64,000 nucleotides of DNA from positions 4,035 to 68,034 of the forward strand of contig NVUJ01000003.1 of assembly GCA_002733135.1 (NCBI GenBank), read 5' to 3'. The notes beneath the pieces were generated by a model. It worked only from the letters and a program-made list of their open reading frames with translations, was not told where the DNA came from and ran no database searches. Origin of the DNA: Cycloclasticus sp. (GTDB taxonomy: Bacteria; Pseudomonadota; Gammaproteobacteria; Methylococcales; Cycloclasticaceae). Numbering within the stretch: position 1 is the stretch's first letter; each line of letters begins with the position of its first letter. This document shows, in pieces, positions 17,550-26,200 of the stretch. A program made the translations under genes and the position numbers.

Positions 17550-18431
17550 ATGAAAGGGATAGTATTAGCTGGAGGAAGTGGAACGCGTTTGTACCCAATT
17601 ACGCGTGGTGTTTCTAAACAATTGGTGCCACTTTACGATAAGCCGATGATTTATTACCCAATATCTGTATTGATGTTGGCGGGTATCACTGACATTCTCA
17701 TTATTACGACACCTGAAGACCAAAGTAACTTCCAACGTTTGTTAGGCGACGGTGCGGAATTGGGCGTGCAATTTAATTATGTGGTGCAGCCTTCTCCAGA
17801 TGGTTTGGCACAGGCATTTATTTTGGGTGAAGAGTTTATTGGCGAAGATGACGTGTGTTTGGTGTTGGGTGATAATATTTATCACGGCCATGATTTAACG
17901 CGCTTGTTCGCTAAGGCCGTGAGTAACGTCAGCGAACAAGGTTGCGCGACAGTGTTTGGCTATCGCGTTGCTGATCCAGAGCGCTATGGTGTGGTGGAGT
18001 TTGACAGCAAAGGTAAAGCCATTAGCCTAGCTGAAAAGCCTAAACAACCAAAGAGTAATTATGCAGTAACTGGGTTGTATTTTTACCCTAATGATGTGAT
18101 TAAAAAAGCCAAAGAGGTAGTGCCGTCTGAGCGGGGTGAATTAGAGATTACCTCAGTTAATCAATTGTATTTAGACGAACAACGTTTAAAGGTGGAGCTG
18201 ATGGGGCGTGGTTATGCTTGGTTAGATACAGGTACACACGAAAGCCTTTTGGAGGCGGCACAATTTATTGAGATTATAGAAAAGCGTCAAGGTTTAAAAG
18301 TAGCTTGTTTGGAGGAAATTGCGTTTGAGCAAGGTTATATCTCTAGAGAACAATTGATTGAACTTGCGCAACCGTTAGTTAAAAACCAATACGGACAGTA
18401 CCTGTTGAGGTGTGCTGAAGAAGGGCGTTAA
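17550..18431 (+). CDS. rmlA: Glucose-1-phosphate thymidylyltransferase
   Basis: From ATG 17550 (ribosome site AGAGGG upstream) the protein has 293 residues, the normal RmlA length. It starts [18 protein letters not shown] and carries the signature [27 protein letters not shown] and [14 protein letters not shown]. It forms dTDP-glucose from dTTP and glucose-1-phosphate, the first step to dTDP-L-rhamnose. An in-frame ATG 42 bp upstream is less likely, because it adds residues absent from the family. Confidence 0.95.
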   Translation: MKGIVLAGGSGTRLYPITRGVSKQLVPLYDKPMIYYPISVLMLAGITDILIITTPEDQSNFQRLLGDGAELGVQFNYVVQPSPDGLAQAFILGEEFIGEDDVCLVLGDNIYHGHDLTRLFAKAVSNVSEQGCATVFGYRVADPERYGVVEFDSKGKAISLAEKPKQPKSNYAVTGLYFYPNDVIKKAKEVVPSERGELEITSVNQLYLDEQRLKVELMGRGYAWLDTGTHESLLEAAQFIEIIEKRQGLKVACLEEIAFEQGYISREQLIELAQPLVKNQYGQYLLRCAEEGR

Positions 18432-19007
18432 GTGCAGTTTATAAAACAATCAATTGCTGATATTTTAGTTATTGAGCCAACAGTTCATGGTGATTCGCGT
18501 GGGTATTTTGTAGAAACGTTTCGACAAGATTTGCTTGATAAGGCCTTGGGTTATACGGTTAGCTTTGTGCAGGATAACGAGTCAAAATCGTCGAAAGGGG
18601 TTTTAAGAGGCTTGCACTTTCAATTAGCGCCCCACGCGCAAAGTAAATTAGTAAGGGTGGTAGACGGCAGCGTTTTGGATGTGTCTGTGGACATTCGCGT
18701 GGGAAGCCCAAGCTTCGGTCAGCACGTTGCTATTGAACTTTCGGCTGACAATAAGCGCCAGATTTTTGTACCGCGCGGCTTTGCACATGGCTTTGTGGTG
18801 CTCAGTGAGAACGCTACGTTTGCTTACAAGGTTGATAATTACTATTCACCTGAATGTGATCGTGGTTTAGCCTTTGATGACGAGCAATTAAATATAGATT
18901 GGCGATTAGGTAAGGATGAATTGCTGTTATCTGATAAGGATGCAAAGCAACCTTCGTTTGCAGATCTGCCTGAGTGTTTTAATATCACACAAAATTACTA
19001 TGAGTGA
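18432..19007 (+). CDS. rmlC: dTDP-4-dehydrorhamnose 3,5-epimerase
   Basis: A 191-residue cupin enzyme starting at GTG 18432, immediately after the rmlA stop. Conserved elements are HGDSRGYFVETF, KGVLRGLHFQLAPHAQSKLVRVV (with the active-site His) and FVPRGFAHGFVVLSE. It catalyses the third step of dTDP-rhamnose synthesis. It overlaps rmlD by 8 bp. Confidence 0.95.
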   Translation: MQFIKQSIADILVIEPTVHGDSRGYFVETFRQDLLDKALGYTVSFVQDNESKSSKGVLRGLHFQLAPHAQSKLVRVVDGSVLDVSVDIRVGSPSFGQHVAIELSADNKRQIFVPRGFAHGFVVLSENATFAYKVDNYYSPECDRGLAFDDEQLNIDWRLGKDELLLSDKDAKQPSFADLPECFNITQNYYE

Positions 19008-19893
19008 GATTAGTTCGATATTAGTAACGGGCGGTAGTGGGCAACTCGGCCAGTCTATACGACGTTTGATTACGAAAAATGCGGATTACAAGGTCTCATT
19101 TCCAAAGCGCCAACAGTTAAACCTTGAAGACTCACAAAGCATTAGAGACTATTTTAATCAGCATACAGTTGATTTGATTATTAATTGTGCCGCATACACG
19201 GCAGTTGATAAGGCAGAGTCTGAACCGGAGCAAGCCGACCAATTAAATCATTTAGCCGTTAAGCGGCTGGCAAAAATGGCTGTTGAGCAAAATGCCAAGC
19301 TGATTCATATTTCAACGGATTATGTGTTTGCAGGTATCAGTTGTAAGCCTTATGTAGAATCTGATGATGTGGCCCCACAAGGCGTGTATGGTTTAACGAA
19401 ACTTAAGGGAGAGCAGGCGATACTTTCCATCATGCCCGATAATGCCGTTATTATCCGCACAAGCTGGCTGTATTCTGAATTCGGCAATAATTTTGTTAAA
19501 ACGATGCTGAAGCTAGGCGAGCAAAGAAATGAGTTAAATGTCGTATCTGACCAATTAGGTACGCCGACTTATGCAGGTGATTTAGCCCAAGCGATTATTT
19601 GTATTGTGCAAAGTGAAGCGTTTAACCAAACAAACTTTAAAAGCAGTATTTACCACTACAGTAATGAAGGCGTGTGCAGTTGGTATGATTTTGCTAAGAC
19701 TATATTTGAATTAAGTGGCATTGATTGTTCTGTTAGTCCTATTGCAAGCAAAGACTACCCAACGCTTGCAAAGCGCCCGAATTACAACGTGCTAAACAAA
19801 GCTAAAATAAAACAAGCGTACGCATTGGATGTGCCTTACTGGAAGGAGTCTTTGCAGAGTTGCTTACGGGCGATTCAGGGGAAAGCATCATGA
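19000..19893 (+). CDS. rmlD: dTDP-4-dehydrorhamnose reductase
   Basis: From ATG 19000, inside the end of rmlC, the product has 297 residues. It is a short-chain dehydrogenase with nucleotide-binding [22 protein letters not shown] and the YGLTKLKGE catalytic Tyr/Lys pair. It performs the last reduction to dTDP-L-rhamnose. A longer in-frame start 84 bp upstream would lie within rmlC and adds a non-family extension. Confidence 0.94.
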   Translation: MSEISSILVTGGSGQLGQSIRRLITKNADYKVSFPKRQQLNLEDSQSIRDYFNQHTVDLIINCAAYTAVDKAESEPEQADQLNHLAVKRLAKMAVEQNAKLIHISTDYVFAGISCKPYVESDDVAPQGVYGLTKLKGEQAILSIMPDNAVIIRTSWLYSEFGNNFVKTMLKLGEQRNELNVVSDQLGTPTYAGDLAQAIICIVQSEAFNQTNFKSSIYHYSNEGVCSWYDFAKTIFELSGIDCSVSPIASKDYPTLAKRPNYNVLNKAKIKQAYALDVPYWKESLQSCLRAIQGKAS

Positions 19894-20936
19894 AAACAAT
19901 ATTGCTAACGGGTGGGGCTGGTTTTATTGGCTCAGCCGTTATACGGCACCTTATTAATGACACAAATGCTACGGTTATTAATGTAGATAAGTTGACCTAT
20001 GCAGGTAACTTAGAGTCTCTTGCGCTTGTAAGTGATAGTGAGCGGTATACGTTTGAGCAAGTTGATATTTGTGATGCCGCTGAGATTAAACGGGTGTTAA
20101 ATCAGCATCAGCCCGACATAATGATGCACCTAGCGGCGGAATCGCACGTGGATCGCTCTATCGATGGGCCAGGTGAATTTATTCAGACCAATATTGTGGG
20201 CACTTATAACTTGCTAGAGCAGGCAAGGCATTATTGGGCCGCATTAAATGGCGATAAAAAGGCTAGTTTTAGATTCCATCATATTTCAACTGATGAGGTG
20301 TATGGCGATTTAGAAGGCACTGATGATTTGTTTACCGAGGAAACGCCCTACGCGCCCAGCTCGCCCTATTCTGCCAGTAAAGCGAGCTCAGACCACCTAG
20401 TAAGGGCTTGGCAACGCACCTATAACTTTCCAGCGGTCATTACTAACTGTTCTAATAACTACGGCCCTTATCATTTTCCCGAGAAATTAATTCCGTTGAT
20501 GGTTTTAAATGCCTTAGCGGGAAAGCCATTGCCCGTTTATGGCAAAGGGCATCAAATTCGTGATTGGTTATACGTAGATGACCACGCTCGCGCATTAGTA
20601 AAAGTAGCAACAGATGGCGCGTTGAATGAAACATATAATATTGGTGGGCATAATGAAATGCAGAATATCGATGTTGTACGAACCATTTGCGATTTATTAG
20701 AAGAACTGGTTCCCAACAAGCCTGCAGGAGTGATGGCCTATCGGGATTTAATCACCTACGTAACAGATCGAGCTGGGCATGATGTACGATATGCGATTGA
20801 TGCCAGTAAAATACAGAAAGAACTGGGTTGGATGCCCCACGAAACCTTTGACAGTGGCATTCGCAAAACGGTGAAATGGTATTTAGCTAATCAGCAGTGG
20901 TGTCAGCATGTGCAAGACGGTAGCTACCATAAATAG
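19890..20936 (+). CDS. rmlB: dTDP-glucose 4,6-dehydratase
   Basis: From ATG 19890, a four-base overlap with rmlD, the enzyme has 348 residues. It has [26 protein letters not shown] and [11 protein letters not shown] (Tyr/Lys), and [16 protein letters not shown]. It performs the second step of the pathway. The complete pathway is present in the order A-C-D-B, rather than the enterobacterial B-D-A-C, with all four genes touching or overlapping. Confidence 0.95.
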   Translation: MKTILLTGGAGFIGSAVIRHLINDTNATVINVDKLTYAGNLESLALVSDSERYTFEQVDICDAAEIKRVLNQHQPDIMMHLAAESHVDRSIDGPGEFIQTNIVGTYNLLEQARHYWAALNGDKKASFRFHHISTDEVYGDLEGTDDLFTEETPYAPSSPYSASKASSDHLVRAWQRTYNFPAVITNCSNNYGPYHFPEKLIPLMVLNALAGKPLPVYGKGHQIRDWLYVDDHARALVKVATDGALNETYNIGGHNEMQNIDVVRTICDLLEELVPNKPAGVMAYRDLITYVTDRAGHDVRYAIDASKIQKELGWMPHETFDSGIRKTVKWYLANQQWCQHVQDGSYHK

Positions 20937-20984
20937 GTAAAGTGATGGCTTGTTACCTCGACCTTGCCAACGTAATGAATTTCT

Positions 20985-22151
20985 ATGAATAAACTACCGC
21001 TCGATAATAGTTATGCTTTGCTAATGGTTTTTTTGGCGCCACAAAAAACCGAGGCAAGGTTGTTACAGATACAGCAAGCAGCGGAAAATAATCAGATTGT
21101 TTGGGAAGAGCTGCTTTATCAGGCAAATATTCAATTATGTACCCCTCTTTGGTTTAGCCAGTTACGTAAAGACGGTTTGCTAGAGCTATTGCCTAGCGAC
21201 CTTGTTGAATACATATCGGAAATTTATAACGCCAATGAAGAGCGGAATATTCAAATGCGTTTGGCACTTATTGAATTGTTGTCTGCTCTCAATGCAGCAT
21301 CTATTGATTCTATACTTCTAAAGGGGGCGTCTACATTTTGCGATAACTTGTATGGTGATTTAGGTAGCCGTGTAATGGGAGATTTAGATGTGCTAGTGCC
21401 CGCTGATAAGGTTGAACAAAGCCAACTGATTTTAGACAAATTAGGTTACGTTGCCATACCTAATAAGGGCATGGAGCTTGAAGGGCTGCCAACTGATGTC
21501 AGACACCATCAGTTGCTTCAACATTACATTCCTAATACGCCCGTGGTGGTTGAGATTCACTTTAAATTGTCTTATGCAATGGTGGGGCGCATGTTGCCTG
21601 TTGAGACTGCGTGGAAAAACAGAGTGACGGTATGTTTACAAACGGAGGCTACGTCAGTCCTTTCACCAAGTGATAAGTTAATACTCAATACAGGCCATGC
21701 TTTAGTGCCCCACCGTGAGTACATTAGGGGATATATATCACTGCTTCAATTAACGGAATTTACAAATCTTACTGTGCGTTATGGTGATGAAATCTCAAAG
21801 CGTGAATGGCTGGCAGTGGCTGCTAAGTTTGGTTTATCGGTGGCGTTTGCCACGTATGCTATGTTGTCTAGCCGATACATGGACGGGGACTTTGTGCGTT
21901 CTGAGGGGTCACTAACCTTTAATGAGAAACGAATTCTTTTTCTGGGGCGCTATCTCGAGAAGGTAGGGATTGGTGCTACACCTCTTGTTTTAAGGGGTAG
22001 GAATTTATTTTATCAAGGGTTGTATCTATTGAAGCTACCTTTTTGGGTATGGATAAACCCATGCTATGTCGAGGGTTGGAAAAACTTGCCTGCAAGGCTA
22101 AGACTGCTTTTTGTGAAGCTGCTCAGTTTTAAGAGCTGGGGTAAGGTCTGA
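20985..22151 (+). CDS. Nucleotidyltransferase family protein (NTP_transf_5-like)
   Basis: A 388-residue protein with a central Pol-beta-type nucleotidyltransferase motif, SILLKGASTFCDNLYGDLG then SRVMGDLDVLVPADKVEQS (about residues 110-145), as in the NTP_transf_5 (PF14907) family. A long helical region follows. The substrate is unknown. The same family recurs beside HPr-kinase-like genes in some lasso-peptide and EPS clusters. Here it converges with such a kinase, 11 bp end to end, and follows rmlB by 48 bp. That arrangement supports a peptide or glycan modification role without proving it. Confidence 0.8.
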   Translation: MNKLPLDNSYALLMVFLAPQKTEARLLQIQQAAENNQIVWEELLYQANIQLCTPLWFSQLRKDGLLELLPSDLVEYISEIYNANEERNIQMRLALIELLSALNAASIDSILLKGASTFCDNLYGDLGSRVMGDLDVLVPADKVEQSQLILDKLGYVAIPNKGMELEGLPTDVRHHQLLQHYIPNTPVVVEIHFKLSYAMVGRMLPVETAWKNRVTVCLQTEATSVLSPSDKLILNTGHALVPHREYIRGYISLLQLTEFTNLTVRYGDEISKREWLAVAAKFGLSVAFATYAMLSSRYMDGDFVRSEGSLTFNEKRILFLGRYLEKVGIGATPLVLRGRNLFYQGLYLLKLPFWVWINPCYVEGWKNLPARLRLLFVKLLSFKSWGKV

Positions 22152-22162
22152 TGCTTTCTTGG

Positions 22163-23359
22163 CTACGCAATGCTATTTAGTGCATTCATGGCGTCATTAA
22201 TATCCGAATACTGTAACGAGTAACACGGTAATTGTTCCACTAGTGTCACGATGGATCTTATATCGTCATCATTGAGTGGTCGCCCAGATGAGCCGCATTG
22301 AAGTAATATTTTAAGGGCGTTTTGTTTATCGATAGACTCAAATAGACACGGCTTATTCTGTTGATATGTCGGAAATACAATGGCATTAATGGTGATGTTT
22401 TCTTCTATTTCCACGGGTGACTTTTTTATTGGCATGTAACGCACCCATTTTTCATCTAAACGATGGTGTTGCATGGTTGATTTTAACGTTGGGTAGTAGC
22501 CAGATAAAAAGGGTACTGAGCCACCTTTAATGCAAATTGGGAAAGGGTGGGGAATAAGCCGTTGAGTAGCTGTATCAATAATGGCGAGTTCATCTGTATG
22601 GCACCGCCATTTTTGCGTAGATAAGACAGCAGCCAGTGTGCTTTTGCCTGAGCCAGCTTCAGCCGGAAACAGCAATGTTTGACCTGTTGTTGCTGATAAT
22701 GCCGCTGAGTGAAACATTAAGGGTGGGTTGTTTAATTTAGCTTGTGCGCTGTAGCTGGTCTCAAAAAGAATGCCAAATAAATTAGGAATAACACCCTTAA
22801 GCGGTACGTTTTTTGATACGCATACATAATCGATATAAATATAGAATTGTTCATTGCCGGGGTATTTAGATGCACAGCAAGTAATAATACTTTTGGGTTT
22901 TGAGTCTTTAGCGAGGGGGATAAAAGAATCAAAAATACGTAAAAATTCTCGCTTTAGAACAATCGATTCGATAGCGATACCGAATGCTTGCGAATCGATC
23001 TGTAGAAAAATGTCAGGTAGTAAGGCCTTGTTAGCAATGAGCTTTTTGGCGGGGCTAATAGGGGTTATAAACGACTCGTAGTTAGGCTCCGTAGGAAGTT
23101 GTAGTTGGCTTTTCTCAAAAGAATCAAAGAAGCTGTCGATGTCACCTTTAGCTGTAGCTAAAGAGACAGACATTTGTTTTGCATAAAGATTGGCTAGCTC
23201 TTCGTGTGTCGCCACTTCGAATGAATTGCACCATAGGAAAGATGCGGACTGGTTTAATGCTACGACGGTTTGGTTTGCTTCATTAAAAAGTATGGGCCCA
23301 TCCGAGAACGGATGAAAAGTAAAATATTCATACGCTTCTTTTAATTTAAGAAAAGACAA
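22163..23359 (-). CDS. PqqD-like domain fused to HPr-kinase-like kinase
   Basis: A 398-residue protein. The N-terminal 90 residues look like a PqqD/RiPP-recognition fold (GPILFNEANQTVVALNQSAS then FLWCNSFEVATHEELANLYA). The C-terminal half is an HprK-related P-loop kinase with Walker A (PAEAGSGKSTLAAVL, about residue 235) and an HTDELAIIDTATQRLIPHPF strand/loop. HprK relatives phosphorylate Ser, and one lasso-peptide tailoring kinase is in this family. The upstream gene on the same strand encodes a tiny Cys/Ser/Thr-ending protein, the obvious candidate substrate. This pairing is inference. There is no HPr or PTS gene nearby. Confidence 0.78.
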   Translation of the reverse strand: MSFLKLKEAYEYFTFHPFSDGPILFNEANQTVVALNQSASFLWCNSFEVATHEELANLYAKQMSVSLATAKGDIDSFFDSFEKSQLQLPTEPNYESFITPISPAKKLIANKALLPDIFLQIDSQAFGIAIESIVLKREFLRIFDSFIPLAKDSKPKSIITCCASKYPGNEQFYIYIDYVCVSKNVPLKGVIPNLFGILFETSYSAQAKLNNPPLMFHSAALSATTGQTLLFPAEAGSGKSTLAAVLSTQKWRCHTDELAIIDTATQRLIPHPFPICIKGGSVPFLSGYYPTLKSTMQHHRLDEKWVRYMPIKKSPVEIEENITINAIVFPTYQQNKPCLFESIDKQNALKILLQCGSSGRPLNDDDIRSIVTLVEQLPCYSLQYSDINDAMNALNSIA

Positions 23360-23471
23360 TTAACTAATTCGAGGCGTTTATTATTAAAGAATTTATTGCA
23401 TTGCGATGCTTAGAGTTTTATATTTTGGCGTATGCACAATGTATTACTCTTACTCAATGAATAATAATCAA

Positions 23472-23657
23472 CTAACAGTTGGGGTGGCCAGGTGATGACG
23501 TTGGGCAGTTTTTATGGGATGCCATTGCCGATTCGCTATGAAGGATTAAGGACGTAATAGCTGGAGTAGCATAAACGGCGTATTTACTTTTTCTTAAAAA
23601 TTCGCGACGTGACTCACAGTCAGTAGCTTGAGGTGTTTCCTTTATTTTATTTTCCAT
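23472..23657 (-). CDS. Small Tat-signal peptide with Cys/Ser/Thr/Pro tail (possible RiPP precursor)
   Basis: A very small protein, 61 residues from ATG 23657 (AAAAGG eight bases upstream). In-frame ATGs at 23681 and 23687 would add 8-10 residues, and the latter has AAGGAG upstream. It has a twin-arginine motif (SRREFLRK), a short hydrophobic helix (AVYATPAITSLIL), an AMA-type cleavage site and a 15-residue tail, SHKNCPTSSPGHPNC. The tail offers two Cys plus Ser/Thr acceptors. The adjacent PqqD-kinase gene, 112 bp downstream on the same strand, suggests modification of this tail. The function is unknown, and no close family is recognised beyond similar small proteins in EPS loci. Confidence 0.55.
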   Translation of the reverse strand: MENKIKETPQATDCESRREFLRKSKYAVYATPAITSLILHSESAMASHKNCPTSSPGHPNC

Positions 23658-23772
23658 TTTTAAGCCTTTTGCTTTTTCCATCTGCATTATCCTTATACTC
23701 CTTGCTCTTCTTATTCTAGTGGAAAATGTTAAGAGTGTGTGTATTTTTAAGACCAAATCAGAATAAATAACC

Positions 23773-23786
23773 GTGATGCACATCAC
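23773..23786. promoter_or_regulatory. CRP/Vfr-like binding site
   Basis: GTGA-N6-TCAC with a symmetrical GTGAT-N4-ATCAC core. It lies in the 246-bp divergent region between the small Tat-peptide gene (start 116 bp away) and the O-antigen-ligase-family gene (start 118 bp away), so it could serve either or both. The third base (G) favours CRP over FNR. Confidence 0.55.
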
Positions 23787-23903
23787 TTTTTGGCATAAAA
23801 GGTAAAAAAATAAATTATTTTGGGTGGATTCATTTGTTGGCATGTAATATATCGTCTTCTTTTAACAAACCAGTCACACGGATCATATAAGCCAAATTAA
23901 ACC

Positions 23904-25244
23904 ATGACTTTTACTCATTCAAAATCAAGCCAACTTTTGGCTAATGCTGCGCTAGTACTGTTGGTATGGGTAACGTTGCCGCTGGGTAGTAATCGGCCTT
24001 GGTCGGCCATGTTGTTTGTGATGTTGGTGTCGATGCTATCTGGGGTGTGGGCTTGGATGGCGTGTCGGCAACCAGCCCATAAAGCTTCTCAAAAGCAAGT
24101 ATTTACGCTAGCAAAACCTTTGTTTGTACTGTTATTAGTCACCCAGCTTTGGGTGTGCGTACAGTGGTTAATGGGCTTAAGCGAAGATAGTGCTAGAACC
24201 TTTTATTACCTGCTGCTCGGTTGTGCTTATTGTTTGTTATATTTATTGATAGTTAATTTATTTACCACCCGTAAACGGCTCACTTTATTACTGTCGACGT
24301 TAATTATTAGTGGCGCATTTCAGGGGTTTTACGGCTCGCTGATGACGCTGTCGGGTATTGAGTGGGGTTTTTTTGTAGAGAAAGAGCATTATCGAGGACT
24401 GGCTACGGGTACTTTTGTTAACCGTAATCACTTGGCGGGTTATTTGGAAATGACCATCGCTTGTAGCATCGGTTTGCTGCTGGCGTTTAGAACGGGGCAA
24501 GCCTTAACCTTGCGCAACACCATTGAATTGCTGATGGGGCCGAAGGTGAAAATACGTTTGGCTTTACTGATGATGGTTATTGCGCTGGTGTTGACGCATT
24601 CGCGAATGGGCAACACGGCCTTTTTTAGTAGTTTGTTGTTGGTGGGTGGTTTATTTGTGCTGACTAATAAGCGTCATAGAAAGCGAAACAGCCTTATTTT
24701 TATTAGTATTATTTTGATTGACCTATTGGTTATCAGCCAATATTTTGGTTTGGATCAACTAAAAGAGCGCTTAGTGAATACGCGAATTAGCGATCAAGTG
24801 GTGAATGGCGAGGTGGTGCAAAAAGATAATATTGTGCGAGATGATATTGTGGTGTCTGCCTTACCCATGATTAAGCAACGCCCTTTTGTGGGTTATGGCG
24901 CAGGTTCGTTCGAGTCTACGTATCAACAATATGCGGGTGATCATATACGCATTCATTTAGACCATGCGCATAACGACTACGTGCAGTTTTTGGTTGAATT
25001 TGGGTTAATTGGTTTCGTGCCTTTGTTGTTGTTTGTTTTGATGTCCCTTTGGCATGCTTTTCAGGCTTTGCGGATGAGAGAGTCGTGGTATCGAAGTGGT
25101 GTGGGTTTTGCCGCGTCGATGGGCATAATGTCGATTTTAATCCACTCATTTACCGATTTTAACTTACAGATTCCCGCTAATGCGGCGACGTTTATTGTGT
25201 TATGCGCCATAGCGGTTTTGGCACGAACACACGTTAAGGAATAA
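23904..25244 (+). CDS. O-antigen ligase family membrane protein
   Basis: A 446-residue polytopic protein with about twelve helices and the Wzy_C/WaaL signature: LTHSRMGNTAFFSSLLLVGG in the middle and the late periplasmic DHAHNDYVQFLVEFGLIGFV (His-containing). It is the second O-antigen polymerase/ligase-like protein of the locus (the other starts at 13755). It could ligate or polymerise the EPS, or attach it to a protein or lipid acceptor. It is transcribed divergently from the small-peptide/kinase pair. Confidence 0.82.
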   Translation: MTFTHSKSSQLLANAALVLLVWVTLPLGSNRPWSAMLFVMLVSMLSGVWAWMACRQPAHKASQKQVFTLAKPLFVLLLVTQLWVCVQWLMGLSEDSARTFYYLLLGCAYCLLYLLIVNLFTTRKRLTLLLSTLIISGAFQGFYGSLMTLSGIEWGFFVEKEHYRGLATGTFVNRNHLAGYLEMTIACSIGLLLAFRTGQALTLRNTIELLMGPKVKIRLALLMMVIALVLTHSRMGNTAFFSSLLLVGGLFVLTNKRHRKRNSLIFISIILIDLLVISQYFGLDQLKERLVNTRISDQVVNGEVVQKDNIVRDDIVVSALPMIKQRPFVGYGAGSFESTYQQYAGDHIRIHLDHAHNDYVQFLVEFGLIGFVPLLLFVLMSLWHAFQALRMRESWYRSGVGFAASMGIMSILIHSFTDFNLQIPANAATFIVLCAIAVLARTHVKE

Positions 25245-25255
25245 GTTGTGAGAAA

Positions 25256-25332
25256 TGGCGCGCTCGGCGGGAGTCGAACCCACGACCTTCGCCTTCGGAG
25301 GGCGACACTCTATCCAGCTGAGCTACGAGCGC
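25256..25332 (-). tRNA. tRNA-Arg (anticodon CCG)
   Basis: Complete cloverleaf on the minus strand. The acceptor stem is GCGCTCG paired with CGAGCGC. The D arm is TAGCTCAGCTGGATAGAG, the anticodon loop CTCCGAA holds CCG in a TCGCC/GGCGA stem, and the T arm has GTGGG-TTCGACT-CCCGC. The CCA end is encoded at 25256-25258. It reads CGG codons. Confidence 0.96.
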
Positions 25333-25354
25333 GTTGGTTTTTTTAATGCCGATT

Positions 25355-25360
25355 ATTATA
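25355..25360 (-). promoter_or_regulatory. -10 box for tRNA-Arg
   Basis: On the minus strand a perfect TATAAT lies 22 bp upstream of the tRNA 5' end, giving a predicted start about 16 bp before the mature tRNA. The -35 region is AT-rich without a strong hexamer. Confidence 0.5.
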
Positions 25361-25481
25361 GCGTGATAAGAGTTATAACTTTATTCTTAAGTGACTTGTT
25401 ATAGTAAAATGTTCGGTTTTTTTGTTGAGTGCCTCATGTAGCGTTTATAATCATATAAAATTTATTATTTGGAGTGGTTCA

Positions 25482-25970
25482 GTGAGTGAAGATAAAAAAG
25501 TTTTTAGTGATTTAACGTTGGTTATTGGTGTTTTGGTGCTGGTAGCCGTCATTATTTCAATTATTGCAGTTAACCTAGTGGATACTGAAAATCCTAATGG
25601 TAATGCATGGAAAGAAAAGAAGCTGCTTGATAGGATTAAACCTCTTGGGGAAGTAGCCACCACGGCAGAAGAAGCATTGGCTGCTAGCCCAAAATCAGAC
25701 GAGCCCCAGCCTGTTGAAAGCACAGGCCCGATGACGGCTGAACAGATTTACGATACAGCGTGCATGGCCTGCCATACAACGGGTGCGGCTAGTGCTCCTG
25801 TATTGGGCGATGTGGCAGCGTGGGCGCCACGCATTGCACAAGGTGCTGATGTATTGTTTGAGCACGCAACCAAAGGTTTTAAAGGCATGCCTCCGCGAGG
25901 CGGTTCTCCGCAGTTATCGGATGATGAGATTAAAGCCAGCATTGAATATATGGTGGAAAAAAGTAGTTAG
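25482..25970 (+). CDS. Membrane-anchored cytochrome c5-like protein
   Basis: The GTG at 25482 has a good ribosome site (GGAGTGG) and gives 162 residues. An N-terminal helix (LTLVIGVLVLVAVIISIIAV) anchors it, followed by a charged Pro/Ala linker and one class I cytochrome c domain. The heme site is CMACH (about residue 93) and the likely Met ligand lies in FKGMPPRGGSP. It is a periplasmic one-heme electron carrier, similar in shape to cytochrome c5. An upstream in-frame start adds residues without signal-peptide character and is rejected. Confidence 0.88.
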   Translation: MSEDKKVFSDLTLVIGVLVLVAVIISIIAVNLVDTENPNGNAWKEKKLLDRIKPLGEVATTAEEALAASPKSDEPQPVESTGPMTAEQIYDTACMACHTTGAASAPVLGDVAAWAPRIAQGADVLFEHATKGFKGMPPRGGSPQLSDDEIKASIEYMVEKSS

Positions 25971-26014
25971 AGGCCTTTTCACGAAAGCTCTTTTGCTCCC
26001 ATATGGCGTCACCT

Positions 26015-26153
26015 AAAGCGCCTACTGTTGGTAAAAAAGCACCCAAAGCATTCGCTGCACTCATGGGGCAGGCTCTGCTCAATCGGTCATTTACTCCAGT
26101 AAACCCCCTCTTTTCGCGCATTTTTGCCTCGCCTAAAAGCGCCTACTGTTGGT
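26015..26153. repeat. 18-bp direct repeat in intergenic region
   Basis: AAAGCGCCTACTGTTGGT occurs at 26015-26032 and again at 26136-26153, each preceded by a CCTAAA-type sequence and a CTCTTTT motif further upstream. The gap between cytochrome c and rep (230 bp) holds only this repeat pair and an open frame with no family resemblance. Confidence 0.6.
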
Positions 26154-26200
26154 GTCTGGAAACAAAATCCTCTTCCGTGCAAAGCCCTCAGTTAATATAT

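Noticed and set aside
20985-23687. A complete lasso-peptide gene cluster
   Set aside because: No transglutaminase-like leader peptidase or asparagine-synthetase-like cyclase is encoded nearby, and the peptide tail has no Gly/Ala start with a Glu/Asp at ring position 7-9.
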